The notes below the pieces were generated by a model, which was given only the letters and a program-made list of their open reading frames with translations, searched no databases and was not told where the DNA came from. Shown here in pieces: positions 9,590 through 19,721 of a DNA stretch of 64,000 nucleotides (position 1 is its first letter; each line of letters begins with the position of its first letter). The translations under genes and the position numbers were made by a program. Source of the DNA: an uncultured Neomegalonema sp. (GTDB lineage Bacteria; Pseudomonadota; Alphaproteobacteria; Rhodobacterales; Rhodobacteraceae). The DNA lies in assembly GCA_937995735.1 (NCBI GenBank), contig CALKIZ010000024.1, positions 60,294 to 124,293 of the forward strand. Direction: 5' to 3'.

Positions 9590-10765
9590 CTATAGCTTTT
9601 TAAACGGCGTGTGCTCGCCGAGGATGGCGATTTCTTCATTCACCGCTCTGCGTTCGTGATCAAGGTAGTTGGCAATCGCTTTGCGGAAATCCGGATTGGC
9701 AATCCAATGCGCTGACCAGGTAGCGGTCGGCTCATAACCGCGCGCGAGTTTATGTTCGCCCTGCGCCCCTGCTTCGACCGTTTTCATCCCATGTTCAATA
9801 GCGTAATCAATCGCCTGATAATAACAAATTTCAAAATGCAGGCACGGGTGATCTTCGATACAGCCCCAATATCGACCATAGAGAGTATCCCGCCCAATCA
9901 CATTCAGCGCTCCGGCAACCAACTCACCTTCACGTTTTGCAAAGACAAGAAGGATGTCATCACGCAAGTTTTGTTGGGCAATCTCAAAAAAACTGCGCGT
10001 TAGATAAGGGGTCCCCCACTTCCGCGCGCCGGTATCCTGATAAAAAATCCAGAACGCATCCCAATGCTCGGGTAGAATCTCATCTCCCGTGAAAGAGATG
10101 ATTTCGACATTCTCAACGGCCTTCGCCCGTTCTTTTCTGATGGCCTTTCGTTTCCGCGATGCCAGATTAGCGAGAAAGCCGTCAAAATCCGGGTATTCGT
10201 AATTACGCCAATGAAATTGTTGGTTTTTGCGGGTTAGAAACCCTGCTTTTTCAAGGCTTTGCTGCTCTGCTTCAGTGCAAAAATTGACATGCAAAGACGA
10301 CAGGCTGTTTTCGGTCGCGATTTTTGCAGCACCCGACAACAGCGCACTTTCCGCCAAATCGCGATCCGCATCGGGATGAACGAGCAACCGCCTGCCGGTC
10401 ACTGGGGTAAAAGGCGTCGCTGAGACAAGTTTGGGGTAATATTCGCCGCCAGCACGCTCGAATGCCTGCGCCCAACCATGATCGAAGACATATTCGCCTT
10501 GGGAATGGCCTTTCACATACAGCGGCATCACACCAAGCGTTTCGCCACCGCCAGTTTCCGCCAACAGGTGTTTCGGGTCCCACCCTTCGCGCCAATGGGC
10601 CGACCCGCTTTCTTCAAAAGCATCGAGCCAGCGATGCGTAATGAAAGGATTAAGCGCCCTGCCCCCGTCTTTTGCTTCCGGAGCGGCGCAAGCGTCCCAT
10701 AATTCGGCATCGACAGCGTGGACGCCATCAAGCAATCGAACCGAAATTGATGTGCCGCCATCCAT
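9590..10765 (-). CDS. FemAB-like GNAT-fold protein (DUF482)
   Basis: 391 residues resembling the PF04339 FemAB-like family (COG3146), with YYPKLVSATPFTPVTGRRLLV and AGALNVIGRDTLYGRYWG as recognisable blocks. The family has two GNAT-like folds and is loosely annotated as peptidoglycan biosynthesis or N-acyltransferase; the real substrate is unknown. It lies upstream of nothing on its strand before the ctaD leader, and downstream of the GDPD-RidA pair, an order seen in several Alphaproteobacteria. Confidence 0.8.
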   Translation of the reverse strand: MDGGTSISVRLLDGVHAVDAELWDACAAPEAKDGGRALNPFITHRWLDAFEESGSAHWREGWDPKHLLAETGGGETLGVMPLYVKGHSQGEYVFDHGWAQAFERAGGEYYPKLVSATPFTPVTGRRLLVHPDADRDLAESALLSGAAKIATENSLSSLHVNFCTEAEQQSLEKAGFLTRKNQQFHWRNYEYPDFDGFLANLASRKRKAIRKERAKAVENVEIISFTGDEILPEHWDAFWIFYQDTGARKWGTPYLTRSFFEIAQQNLRDDILLVFAKREGELVAGALNVIGRDTLYGRYWGCIEDHPCLHFEICYYQAIDYAIEHGMKTVEAGAQGEHKLARGYEPTATWSAHWIANPDFRKAIANYLDHERRAVNEEIAILGEHTPFKKL

Positions 10766-10822
10766 AACGCTCTCCTTGCGCTTATAGATACGATGCGCGG
10801 AGGCAGTATCAAGCTGGCAAAT

Positions 10823-11578
10823 CTAGGGCGTGTATCCCTCAAAGGTGATTTGATCGCAATATTTTAGAGCGGCTTTCGCTTGTTCCGCCGAGCGTATCGT
10901 CCAGCAAAAAACCGGCACACCGCGTTCGCGGAGCATCTGCGTTCTTTTTGTTGGTAGACTTAACGCTCCGTATGAAACGAAATCGGCCTCTGTCTCTTCG
11001 AACCATTTTAGTTCCGCAAGGCCTTTACGATATTCAGGGTCAACACCCGCGTCATGCTCATGTTCGTAATCATAGGAGACAACCCCCCTCGCAATGTGCG
11101 GCAGGTGTTGTCTGACGTGATCGGCGGAGAATGGATTGAAAGACATGATGGCACAGGTTTCAATTTGCCCGGCCACGCGCACAAGATCACAAACCCGGCG
11201 CTCTAAAGCGCCATCCGTGCGCGTAAAGGCTTCGCTTTGGTCTTTGATCTCAATCAGGACCGGCGCGCGTCCCGATATATGCTCCAACACCGCTTCAAGC
11301 GTTGGGATCGTTTCATCCACATCTTTCAGTTTGATCTGCGAAAGCTCCGCAGTCGACAATGCATCTGTCCGGCCCACCGCATTCGTCATACGATCCAAAG
11401 TGTAGTCATGGAAAACAATCGCTTCGCCATCAGATGACGGCTGCACGTCCAGTTCAATCGCATAGCCTTGTTCAGCAGCCGCAATGATAGCGGAAAACGA
11501 ATTTTCCGGGCGGGACGCATCGTGCAAACCGCGATGTGCGAAGGGTTTTGCCCAGAACTCTTTAGAAAGCCTACTCAT
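10823..11578 (-). CDS. glycerophosphodiester phosphodiesterase
   Basis: 251 residues of GDPD family. The catalytic HRGLHD and PENSFSAI motifs at about residues 16-29, metal-binding ELDVQ and the FHDYTLDRMT motif are all present. It hydrolyses glycerophosphodiesters to glycerol-3-phosphate and an alcohol. There is no signal peptide, so it is cytoplasmic and closer to UgpQ than to periplasmic GlpQ. Its ATG overlaps the RidA stop (ATGA), which marks an operon with that gene. Confidence 0.93.
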   Translation of the reverse strand: MSRLSKEFWAKPFAHRGLHDASRPENSFSAIIAAAEQGYAIELDVQPSSDGEAIVFHDYTLDRMTNAVGRTDALSTAELSQIKLKDVDETIPTLEAVLEHISGRAPVLIEIKDQSEAFTRTDGALERRVCDLVRVAGQIETCAIMSFNPFSADHVRQHLPHIARGVVSYDYEHEHDAGVDPEYRKGLAELKWFEETEADFVSYGALSLPTKRTQMLRERGVPVFCWTIRSAEQAKAALKYCDQITFEGYTP

Positions 11579-12045
11579 TCTTTGATTTCGAACATGCCTT
11601 CAACCTCGACCGATGCGCCGAAAGGCAAAGACGCCACGCCCACCGCAGCACGCGCATGTGCGCCCGCATCCCCAAAGATTGCGGCCATCAAATCAGAGGC
11701 TCCGTTCACGACAGCCGGGTGCTTGCCGAAATCAGGTGTCGCAGCGACAAAACCGCCAAGTCGAACAACGCGCGTGACCTTGGATAAATCCCCGCCGCAG
11801 GCTGTTTTCAACTGAGCCAGCAGATTGATTGCACAAAGGCGAGCGGCGGCAACACCCTCTTCCACATCAACATTATCGCCAAGCAAGCCGAGATACTTTA
11901 CCGCACCGTCCGCCATAGGAAGTTGGCCAGAGATCACCACAAGATTGCCCGTCTTGACGAAGGGGACATAATTTGCAGCCGGAGCAGGCGCGTCCGGTAG
12001 TGTGATGCCCTCAGCGCTTAGGCGGTCTTCGATGGTATTCGGCAT
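11575..12045 (-). CDS. RidA family protein (YjgF/UK114)
   Basis: 156 residues, longer than classical RidA (about 128). It shows the paralogous form with VVISGQLPM and the C-terminal ARAAVGVASLPFGASVEVEGMFEI. RidA proteins hydrolyse reactive enamine/imine intermediates; this subfamily keeps the barrel core, including an Arg in the active-site position (ARAAVG), but the substrate is not established. It is the first gene of a two-gene unit with the GDPD gene (four-base overlap). Confidence 0.88.
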   Translation of the reverse strand: MPNTIEDRLSAEGITLPDAPAPAANYVPFVKTGNLVVISGQLPMADGAVKYLGLLGDNVDVEEGVAAARLCAINLLAQLKTACGGDLSKVTRVVRLGGFVAATPDFGKHPAVVNGASDLMAAIFGDAGAHARAAVGVASLPFGASVEVEGMFEIKE

Positions 12046-12095
12046 GGTTTTCCCCTTTAATTCTTCGGCAGCCTAAGCATGACCGCGCCCTGTTC

Positions 12096-13460
12096 TCAAG
12101 ATCCGTAAATATCGTGTCGCGTTGCCGGAACCGCCGTAAAGCCTTTCGGCGATTTGCTGGCAAGCGTTTGATATATCCGCGCTGACCCGCGTTGAAACGC
12201 AAAAGAGCATCCGCCCAAATACGCAGCCCAAATCCGATAGGTCTCCGCCCCCACCAGCGCCTCGGCTTCTGCGCGGCGTTCATATAAGCGCTGACACCAA
12301 ATGCGCGTGGTTTTCTGATAGTGTTGGCGCAACGCCTCTACATCCTGCACTTCAAAGCCAGCGATTTCCATTTCTGATATCGTGTTCCCGATATCATCCA
12401 GCTCGCCACCGGGAAAAATATATTTCTGCAAGGCGCGTTGCTCGGGCCTGTTGGAGAATTTCTGCTTTTTACGCTTAGCCCCGCGAGAGATCGCGTGGTT
12501 CATAAACAACCCGCCATCATTAAGCAGGCCTTTAACCGTGCGGAAGTACTCAGGGATGTTCGCGATACCGATATGCTCATACATGCCAACCGAGCTGATC
12601 TTATCAAACCGCTCGCTCATCTCGCGATAATCTTTGAGGTGTAACGTTACCTTATCCGCAATCCCAAGGCGTTCAATTTTGGCCTGAGCGAATGCAAGTT
12701 GTTCCTCTGACAGCGTAACGCCGTGCCCCACAACGCCATAGTTCTGAACGGCATGACAAAGCAAGCCGCCCCATCCACACCCAATATCGAGCATTGTCTC
12801 GCCGGGTTTTAAACGTAGCTTGCGGCAAATCAGATCCAGCTTATTGACCTGCGCCTGTTCAAGCGTGGCTTCCCATTCGGGAAAATGAGCGCAGGAATAC
12901 TGCATCTCAGGATCAAGGAATAACTGATAAAAATCATTCCCGACATCGTAGTGGAATTGAATAAAGCGCTTATTGTCGCCTTCTCCGCGACCCTCCCCCT
13001 CGGCATCAGTGCCAAAATCACGGGTGCTGTCCGGATGGTCTGCTCTTGCAAACAGAAAAGGCGCAAGCCCCACAGCCAGCTTCCCTTTGCCAAGTTTTTT
13101 AAACTTGCGGCGATAGTCTTTATTATGGGCAATGGGTTCGGCGAGGTCGATAATTGAACCGCCTTCAACATCAATCCGGCCCTTCGCGTAATGGCGGATC
13201 AGGCGATCTAGGCTAGGCCGACGCAGCAATGATGCGATCACACCCGGTGAGCCGATCTTCAGTGCAAGGCCGGGTTTCGGATCAGCCCCGAGAGGCTCAA
13301 GCGATCCATCCCATAACCGTAAGGAAAAATGGGCGTCCACACGATCCCGCACGTGAGCCGCCAATTTACGCGCAGCGCGCAAGCCTCGATCATCGCTCAT
13401 AAGAACCATGCTTTCGGGTATTCTGAATCCACCACCGTTTTCCCTTTTGGGCCGGTTCAT
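12096..13460 (-). CDS. cyclopropane-fatty-acyl-phospholipid synthase family (copy 1)
   Basis: About 454 residues from ATG 13460; the open frame runs on to 13619 but that extension would overlap betI and lacks family features. Inner ATGs at 13409 and 13400 are alternatives. An N-terminal lipid-binding domain is followed by the SAM-methyltransferase core with FHYDVGNDFYQLFLD, MQYSCAHF and MLDIGCGWGG, all CFA synthase signatures. It transfers a methylene from SAM to unsaturated acyl chains of membrane phospholipids. It is divergent from betI. A second, distinct copy is encoded at 35.5-36.7 kb. Confidence 0.88.
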   Translation of the reverse strand: MNRPKRENGGGFRIPESMVLMSDDRGLRAARKLAAHVRDRVDAHFSLRLWDGSLEPLGADPKPGLALKIGSPGVIASLLRRPSLDRLIRHYAKGRIDVEGGSIIDLAEPIAHNKDYRRKFKKLGKGKLAVGLAPFLFARADHPDSTRDFGTDAEGEGRGEGDNKRFIQFHYDVGNDFYQLFLDPEMQYSCAHFPEWEATLEQAQVNKLDLICRKLRLKPGETMLDIGCGWGGLLCHAVQNYGVVGHGVTLSEEQLAFAQAKIERLGIADKVTLHLKDYREMSERFDKISSVGMYEHIGIANIPEYFRTVKGLLNDGGLFMNHAISRGAKRKKQKFSNRPEQRALQKYIFPGGELDDIGNTISEMEIAGFEVQDVEALRQHYQKTTRIWCQRLYERRAEAEALVGAETYRIWAAYLGGCSFAFQRGSARIYQTLASKSPKGFTAVPATRHDIYGS

Positions 13461-13540
13461 GCCGGACCATTGGTCTAACGCTTCACAGTCATCAATTCCA
13501 TAAAAACCTGATTTTAGACGGCCTTGACCAATTTGAAAAT

Positions 13541-13565
13541 TTATTATTGAACGGTGATATAATAA
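13541..13565 (+). promoter_or_regulatory. candidate betI promoter and operator
   Basis: A perfect 7-bp dyad (TTATTAT / ATAATAA, 11-nt spacer) contains TTGAACG, the half-site reported for BetI operators, and overlaps an exact -10 hexamer TATAAT at 13558-13563. A TTGAAA at 13533-13538 could be the -35, though its spacing (19 bp) is long. The start of betI is 15-20 bp downstream. Autoregulation by BetI and choline is inferred from the family. Confidence 0.45.
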
Positions 13566-13580
13566 AAATGGCAGGGTGAT

Positions 13581-14156
13581 ATGCCGAAAGTTGGAATGGC
13601 GCCGCTGAGAAAGGCTCAACTGATTGATGCTACGATACTATGCATCCATGAGGAAGGCGTTGCGCGCTCATCTGTGCAACGAATAAGCAAACGTGCAGGG
13701 CTTTCACCCGGAATTGTCGCTCATTATTTCGATGATAAGGATGGTTTGCTGACCGCTACTCTTTCGCGATTGAACAAGAACCTGTCCGAAGAGATCATTC
13801 GCAGAATGAAGCGCGCTAACGAGCCGCTGGATCGGTTATGGGCTATTCTGGATGCCCATTTTCAGCCGGTCCATTTCGCCCCGGATACTGTCGATACGTG
13901 GTTTGCGCTCTGGGGAAAGATGCGGGAGATTCCAAATCTCCAGCGCGTTCAACGGATATATGAAGCGCGGTTGCGTTCTAACCTGCGCCATGCACTCCGG
14001 CCTCTGGTTTCCGCTGAGCGGGTAGAAGTTGTGGCCGATGCGCTTAGTGCAATGATCGACGGTCTTTGGGCTAAGTCAGCTCAGCCCACCACAGAAATCT
14101 CAGCCGAGCGTGCAAAAACAGTTTTCAGCGATACGCTCTCTCGTCTTTTGGATTGA
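13581..14156 (+). CDS. betI: TetR-family repressor BetI
   Basis: 191 residues. The N-terminal helix-turn-helix (residues about 27-46, [19 protein letters not shown]) and the early part [18 protein letters not shown] are close to BetI, the choline-sensing repressor of betaine synthesis. The C-terminal ligand domain contains WFALWGKM. It sits directly upstream of betA, which starts about 6 bp after its stop. The promoter region holds a BetI-like dyad. No betB gene accompanies the pair. Confidence 0.92.
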   Translation: MPKVGMAPLRKAQLIDATILCIHEEGVARSSVQRISKRAGLSPGIVAHYFDDKDGLLTATLSRLNKNLSEEIIRRMKRANEPLDRLWAILDAHFQPVHFAPDTVDTWFALWGKMREIPNLQRVQRIYEARLRSNLRHALRPLVSAERVEVVADALSAMIDGLWAKSAQPTTEISAERAKTVFSDTLSRLLD

Positions 14157-14161
14157 TCACT

Positions 14162-15823
14162 ATGGAAGCAGATTTCGTTATTATCGGATCAGGCTCCGCT
14201 GGCAGCGCAATGGCAAACCGGTTGAGCGAAGATGGCAAGCATTCTATCATCGTTCTTGAATTTGGCGGAACAGATTGGGGTCCGTTTATTCAGATGCCGG
14301 GCGCATTGTCATTCCCCATGAACATGAAGCGTTACGACTGGGGGTATGAAAGCGACCCGGAACCGCATCTCGGTGGCCGCCGTCTGCATTGCCCACGCGG
14401 GAAAGTCATCGGCGGATCAAGTTCGATCAACGGGATGGTCTATGTGCGCGGCCATGCCAAAGATTTCGACCATTGGGAGGAAAGCGGCGCAACGGGTTGG
14501 AGTTATGCCGATGTATCACCTTATTATGACAAAATGGAGCATTGGCATTCCGGCGGGCATGGCGGCGATGAAGATTGGCGCGGGCGAGATGGTCCTCTGC
14601 ACGTTTCGCGCGGCCCAAGGAAAAATCCGCTCTATGAAGCCTTTGTAAAAGCCGGGATACAGGCAGGGTTTGAGCAGACCGGCGATTATAACGGCGAAAA
14701 GCAAGAGGGCTTCGGCCCGATGGAGCAAACGGTGTGGCGGGGCAGGCGGTGGTCCACAGCAAATGCCTATTTGCGCCCTGCCCTGAAACGACAGAACTGT
14801 GATTTAGTCACATGCTTTGCGCGTAAGGTCATCATAAAAGACGGACGCGCAACAGGTGTAGAGATTGAACGCGGAGGATCAATCCAGACAGTCCTTGCCC
14901 GAAAAGAAGTGATCGTCGCCGCCTCCGCAATTAACTCACCGAAGATTCTAATGCTTTCCGGCATTGGACCGGCGGCTCATCTGAGTGAGCATAGCATTGA
15001 CGTTGTGGCCGACAGGCCCGGTGTCGGGCAAAACCTGCAAGACCATCTGGAACTTTACATCCAACAAGCCTGTACCCAGCCAATCACGCTTTACAAACAC
15101 TGGAACCTGATTTCAAAAGCGATCATCGGCGCACAATGGCTGTTTACGAAAACAGGTATCGGAGCCAGCAACCAGTTTGAGAGCGCCGCGTTTATTCGGT
15201 CTAAAGCAGGTGTGGAATACCCGGATATTCAATATCATTTCTTGCCATTTGCTGTCCGATATGACGGGCAGGCTGCCGCAGAAGGGCATGGTTTTCAAGC
15301 TCATACCGGCCCGATGCGCTCCCCGTCACGCGGTCGGGTCGCGCTCAACTCCGCTGATCCGCACACTGATCCGTCCATCTTATTCAACTACATGAGTACT
15401 GAGCAGGATTGGGAAGATTTCAGGCATTGCATTCGTGTGACCCGAACGATTTTTGCCCAAGAAGCATTTGCGCCTTTTCGGGGGGCTGCGATTCAGCCGA
15501 AAGACTCACTTCAAAGCGATGCAGAGTTAAACGAATTCATCCGCGATCACGTCGAAAGCGCATATCACCCTTGCGGAACATGCAAAATGGGGGCGCGTGA
15601 TGACGCGATGTCCGTGGTTGATCCGGAATGTCGGGTTATCGGCGTCGATGGCCTGCGGGTGGCCGATAGTTCTATTTTTCCGCGTATCACGAATGGAAAT
15701 CTGAATGCGCCTTCTATCATGACAGGCGAGAAAGCGTCAGACCATATCCTGGGTCGTCCGCCGCTTCCCCGGTCCAACCGGGAGCCGTGGATAAATCCGC
15801 GTTGGCGCACGTCTGATCGTTGA
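14162..15823 (+). CDS. betA: choline dehydrogenase (GMC oxidoreductase)
   Basis: About 553 residues from ATG 14162 ([14 protein letters not shown]); the frame also offers a TTG at 14153 overlapping the betI stop. The FAD-binding [16 protein letters not shown] signature [22 protein letters not shown] and C-terminal [11 protein letters not shown] are all present and match BetA. It oxidises choline to betaine aldehyde and on to glycine betaine, an osmoprotectant. It is translated just after BetI. The usual partner betaine aldehyde dehydrogenase is not in the window; BetA can carry out both steps. Confidence 0.92.
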   Translation: MEADFVIIGSGSAGSAMANRLSEDGKHSIIVLEFGGTDWGPFIQMPGALSFPMNMKRYDWGYESDPEPHLGGRRLHCPRGKVIGGSSSINGMVYVRGHAKDFDHWEESGATGWSYADVSPYYDKMEHWHSGGHGGDEDWRGRDGPLHVSRGPRKNPLYEAFVKAGIQAGFEQTGDYNGEKQEGFGPMEQTVWRGRRWSTANAYLRPALKRQNCDLVTCFARKVIIKDGRATGVEIERGGSIQTVLARKEVIVAASAINSPKILMLSGIGPAAHLSEHSIDVVADRPGVGQNLQDHLELYIQQACTQPITLYKHWNLISKAIIGAQWLFTKTGIGASNQFESAAFIRSKAGVEYPDIQYHFLPFAVRYDGQAAAEGHGFQAHTGPMRSPSRGRVALNSADPHTDPSILFNYMSTEQDWEDFRHCIRVTRTIFAQEAFAPFRGAAIQPKDSLQSDAELNEFIRDHVESAYHPCGTCKMGARDDAMSVVDPECRVIGVDGLRVADSSIFPRITNGNLNAPSIMTGEKASDHILGRPPLPRSNREPWINPRWRTSDR

Positions 15824-15998
15824 CGCAACAAACAAAGAAGACTATTGAGACTCATAGTATCAATAATGAAGTTAGCGGTATTTCTAACGCCAACGCAGCG
15901 TCATTTTTGATCCACCACTTGTTTGTAATTCGCCCGAGGTCTATGCCCTCGAAAGCGCTGACATCGTGTCGGCGCACTTCTTAAAAAGCGAGACTGCC

Positions 15999-17822
15999 AT
16001 GAGCCTTGGCTGGCAAGCTCTCATTCCCGCGCGTACTTGGGGAAGCAACGTAACAAAAGACACGTTGCGGGCTGACCTTATTGCGGGATTTACAAATGCA
16101 ACAATCGTGTTGCCGCAAGCCGTAGCCTTTGCGACGATTGCAGGGCTTCCTCCTGAGTATGGCCTCTATACGGCAATGGTCACGCCGATCATCGCTGCGT
16201 TGTTCGGGTCATCAATGATTATGATCTCGGGGCCAACAACCGCAATTTCGGCAGTCGTATTCAGCACCGTATCGGGACTGCATGTGCCCGGCTCGGAAGC
16301 GTTTATTCAGATGGTCTTGCTATTGACGTTACTGGTGGGCCTCATCCAGTTTGCCTTGGGGTTTGCAGGTATCGGGCGACTGGTTGCCTTTGTCTCACAT
16401 TCTGTGATGCTTGGCTTTACCGCAGCCGCAGCCGTGTTGATTGCCGCAAGTCAGTTATCCGATGCTCTTGGTGTTGATACAGAACCGGGAGGCTCCGTAT
16501 TTACCCGTATTTTCCGAACCATTGATGCGGCGGATACCGCAAATTGGCGAGCGATTGTTATTGCCGCCACAGCTTTGATTGTTGCCGCCGCAGTTAAATA
16601 TTACGCAAAACGCGCGCCTAATTTCATCATTGGCTTGGTCGCCGCGAGCATCCTTGCTTATTTCCTGAACGCAAATGAGAACGGCGTGAAGATGGTTGGA
16701 GCCTTGCCTTCCGTGGTTCCCAGCCCGTCTTTGCCACCAGTTAACCTCAGTACCATTGCGATCTCAATCGAAGGCGCCTTTGCGATTGCTCTGATTGGAC
16801 TGTTAGAGGCCATTTCCATAGGCCGGGCTTTTGCCTTCAAATCCGGGGGGCGGTTTGACGCGGACCAAGAAATCGTCGGACAAGGCATGTCGAATATCGT
16901 CGGCAGTTTCTTCCAAGCCTATCCCGGCTCGGGGTCATTCACACGAAGCGGCGTAAACTATGAAGCCGGCGCACAAACGCCAATGTCTGCGATTGCGGCA
17001 TCCGTCTTTCTGTTTTTGCTCTTGCTACTGCTCGCACCACTGGCAGCGAGCATCCCGATACCCGCACTTGCAGGCATCATCCTCTTAGTGGCCTACAAGC
17101 TGATCTCATTCGAAGAGATCAAAACGATTGTTCAATCAAGCCGGGCAGAGATGGCGATTATCCTAGCTACCTTCCTCGCAGGTTTAATCGTAAAGCTGGA
17201 ATTCGCGATCTATGTCGGTGTCATTCTGTCTTTGCTGATTTTCCTGTCGAAATCAGCGCGCCCTACACTTGCAATCTCTGCACCTGATAAAGACGGCATT
17301 TTCCGCAATGCGCAGATTTACGGAATAGATCAGTGCCCACAAGCCGTCTTCACCCGCCTCGATGGGGCATTATATTTTGGGTCCGTCGAAGCTATTGAAC
17401 GTGCCTTCCAAAAGATCGAGCGTCAAAATCCAACACAAAAACATATGGTCCTCGTTCTGAAAGGCGTTGGCGATATAGATATGCCCGGCGGTATGTGCAT
17501 TGTTGAAGAGGCACGTAAACGCAGACGCCGTGGCGGTGGGCTTTACATCGTCGCCCGCTACCTTCCTTTGTTGAAACAGCTGGAAAAACTAGGTGTCACT
17601 GACGGCATTGGGGGACACCAGATGATCTACTCCAACAAAGGAGACGCGGTAGCGGGCGTTCTGGATCGTCTTGACGGCCCTCCTTGTGCAACATGCACAA
17701 AGCGCATCTTTATGGAATGTGCGTTGCGCCCCGGCGGTAGCGGTGAGATGGTCCCGCGCGAACCCGCCAAGCCCAAACGATATGATGACATCATCAAAGA
17801 AAATGACGCCAAAACTGTCTGA
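15999..17822 (+). CDS. SulP family anion transporter with STAS domain
   Basis: About 607 residues from ATG 15999 (the frame extends to GTG 15966). The N-terminal transport domain has LRADLIAGFTNATIVLPQAVAFATIAGLPPEYGLYTA, the SulP signature, with 11-14 membrane helices to about residue 430, and a cytoplasmic STAS domain (about 445-560). The extreme C-terminus carries CATCTKRIFMEC, a short Cys cluster not usual for the family. SulP members move sulfate, bicarbonate or dicarboxylates with H+ or Na+; the substrate is not evident, and no sulfate-assimilation or carbonic anhydrase gene is adjacent. Confidence 0.92.
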   Translation: MSLGWQALIPARTWGSNVTKDTLRADLIAGFTNATIVLPQAVAFATIAGLPPEYGLYTAMVTPIIAALFGSSMIMISGPTTAISAVVFSTVSGLHVPGSEAFIQMVLLLTLLVGLIQFALGFAGIGRLVAFVSHSVMLGFTAAAAVLIAASQLSDALGVDTEPGGSVFTRIFRTIDAADTANWRAIVIAATALIVAAAVKYYAKRAPNFIIGLVAASILAYFLNANENGVKMVGALPSVVPSPSLPPVNLSTIAISIEGAFAIALIGLLEAISIGRAFAFKSGGRFDADQEIVGQGMSNIVGSFFQAYPGSGSFTRSGVNYEAGAQTPMSAIAASVFLFLLLLLLAPLAASIPIPALAGIILLVAYKLISFEEIKTIVQSSRAEMAIILATFLAGLIVKLEFAIYVGVILSLLIFLSKSARPTLAISAPDKDGIFRNAQIYGIDQCPQAVFTRLDGALYFGSVEAIERAFQKIERQNPTQKHMVLVLKGVGDIDMPGGMCIVEEARKRRRRGGGLYIVARYLPLLKQLEKLGVTDGIGGHQMIYSNKGDAVAGVLDRLDGPPCATCTKRIFMECALRPGGSGEMVPREPAKPKRYDDIIKENDAKTV

Positions 17823-18026
17823 AACGCGGGTATATTATCTACGGATTATAATGCCAAAATCGAATGATTGTTGGAAATTCAAAGCATAAGACTAACCGAA
17901 AAAGTTTCGAATAGAGCGACTTGCGGTCACCACTGAACATTTAAAGCTAGGCTTTATCTCACGCGCACTATCCAACATCAGCGCATCATTCTTTCAATTT
18001 GAATGCATCACTTTGTAAGATCGTGC

Positions 18027-18893
18027 TTAGGGTTTCGCCCCTTTACGGCGATGCTTTCCGTCTTCGTCTTCTACCGCATCAAGATCCGCATCGAAGACAA
18101 TCCGATCTTCGCCGGAAAGACAGATAAACCGCTTACCGCGCATCCGGCCAATTAAAGTCAGGCCAACTTCACGAGCAAGTTCAACGCCCCAAGCCGTAAA
18201 ACCAGAGCGTGAAGCGAGGATAGGGATGCCCATACTCGCGGTTTTTATAACCATCTCAGAGGTCAGCCGACCTGTCGTGTAGAGAATATAATCCCCTCCG
18301 CTGACGCCATTTTTAAACATCCAACCCGCAATTTTATCGACCGCATTATGACGCCCGACATCTTCCATATAAACAAGCGGTTGGTCTTCGCGGCACAACA
18401 CGCAACCATGAATCGCTCCGGCTTCGAGGTAAAGTGACGGCACAGTGTTAATCTGTTTAGAGAGCGCATAGAGCCAACTTGCACGGAGTTCAGCTGGGGG
18501 AAGCTCCAATCCCTCAAGCGCCTCCATCATATCGCCAAAAACTGTTCCGACAGCACAGCCAGAGGTCCGCGTTTTCTTTTTCAGTTTTTCCTCGTAATTG
18601 GTCGTGCGCACCGTTCGAATGACAATGGTTTCTAAATCCTCATCATAATCCGCACCGATCAGTGTATCATCGACATGGAGCATACCTTGATTGAGCAAAT
18701 AACCGATGGCGAGTTCTTCTGGATAATCACCAATCGTCATGGCGGTGACGATCTCTTGCGCATTGAGAAAGATCGTCAGCGGGCGTTCTTCAACAACCCG
18801 TAAATCGGTTTTCGCTCCGGTATGATCGGTTCCCGTAACGGCTCGTGTCAGCCGTGCTAAAGAAGGGTCCGGCGCGATAAGAAAATCAGTCAT
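18027..18893 (-). CDS. fdhD: formate dehydrogenase accessory sulfurtransferase FdhD
   Basis: 288 residues. The blocks YMEDVGRHNAVDKIAGW and TTGRLTSEMVIKTASMGIPILASRSG are diagnostic. FdhD carries sulfur from IscS to the molybdenum cofactor for formate dehydrogenase. The usual Cys-x-x-Cys loop reads CAVG here: Cys113 is kept and the second Cys is Gly116. The first Cys is the one regarded as essential. It overlaps the upstream hydrolase gene by eight bases. No formate dehydrogenase is in the window, but a molybdoenzyme of another family (MsrP) is. Confidence 0.93.
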   Translation of the reverse strand: MTDFLIAPDPSLARLTRAVTGTDHTGAKTDLRVVEERPLTIFLNAQEIVTAMTIGDYPEELAIGYLLNQGMLHVDDTLIGADYDEDLETIVIRTVRTTNYEEKLKKKTRTSGCAVGTVFGDMMEALEGLELPPAELRASWLYALSKQINTVPSLYLEAGAIHGCVLCREDQPLVYMEDVGRHNAVDKIAGWMFKNGVSGGDYILYTTGRLTSEMVIKTASMGIPILASRSGFTAWGVELAREVGLTLIGRMRGKRFICLSGEDRIVFDADLDAVEDEDGKHRRKGAKP

Positions 18894-19608
18894 CCGGTAT
18901 TTCCGCGTGGCCTGTTTTAAGAAACTCTACCGTAGCTTGAGCAACAGAGCGACTGAGCGGCAAGCCCGTATGAATCGTATGAGCCGTCAAACGTAATCCT
19001 GCTTCACGTCCCCACGCGGACCGGACGGTAACCAAACCGTCATTTGGCTCACTCACACCATAAACTTTCGCAACGCCAACGGGAAATTCATCTCCTGCAA
19101 TTGCCGCAACGTCAGGGTCGCGCTGCGGGGATGTGGTTAAATCCTCCGAAAGTTCTGACACGATCGGGCCGAAGAACCACATGGCGAGCGAATTGGACTT
19201 CAAAGTTTCGGCAATAGAAGATCCCAAATTAGGTGAGCCGAATTGAACAACCCGGTGGATCGGCAAATCGGGTCGCGCGCGTTTAAGATGGAGAGCAATG
19301 ATCCCACCGAGGGAATGCCCGACGAGATGAATTGGCCCACCATAGCGCCTTGAAACGCGCTCAACATGCTTCGCTACACGCTCAACGCCCTGCTCCAGCG
19401 TCATGTTGACCCACTTATAACCAGCGAAAGACGTGCGAAAGCCTGCGTTCTCCAATCGGATAGAAAGCGGAAGCATCGAGGCTTGCGTTCGTCCTAACCC
19501 GTGGATCAGAACAACCGTATCGCGTGTTTTCTTAGCCTTATTCATGGTCTTGAGTTGCGCGAAGTGCCCCGCTACGTCAACCCTTACGCAAGGGAACGGG
19601 GCTGACAT
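18886..19608 (-). CDS. alpha/beta hydrolase, lipase-like
   Basis: 240 residues with oxyanion motif VLIHGLG, the nucleophile elbow GHSLGG and a late His (HTIHTGLP), as in PGAP1-like or class I triacylglycerol lipases. It has no clear signal peptide, although ATG 19545 (MNKAKK) is an alternative start after a hydrophilic leader. The substrate is unknown. It overlaps fdhD by eight bases, so the two genes are probably cotranscribed; I see no functional reason for this pairing. Confidence 0.78.
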   Translation of the reverse strand: MSAPFPCVRVDVAGHFAQLKTMNKAKKTRDTVVLIHGLGRTQASMLPLSIRLENAGFRTSFAGYKWVNMTLEQGVERVAKHVERVSRRYGGPIHLVGHSLGGIIALHLKRARPDLPIHRVVQFGSPNLGSSIAETLKSNSLAMWFFGPIVSELSEDLTTSPQRDPDVAAIAGDEFPVGVAKVYGVSEPNDGLVTVRSAWGREAGLRLTAHTIHTGLPLSRSVAQATVEFLKTGHAEIPDD

Positions 19609-19721
19609 TCGAGAAAATCACGCTCACATTCACCGAAAAGCCTATGAAACACGTCCTTTGGCGCTTCGGCGGGATTATCTTACTGTAATGCGCCTTTAAC
19701 TTCTCAGCGTTAGAAACGGGT

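Noticed and set aside
13461..13619. N-terminal extension of the first CFA-type protein
   Set aside because: It would overlap betI and its promoter, and the extra residues lack the family's N-terminal features.
15824..15998. A terminator after betA
   Set aside because: Two short imperfect stems (ACTAT/ATAGT and GTTAG/CTAAC) are seen, but without GC-rich stems or a T-run directly behind them.
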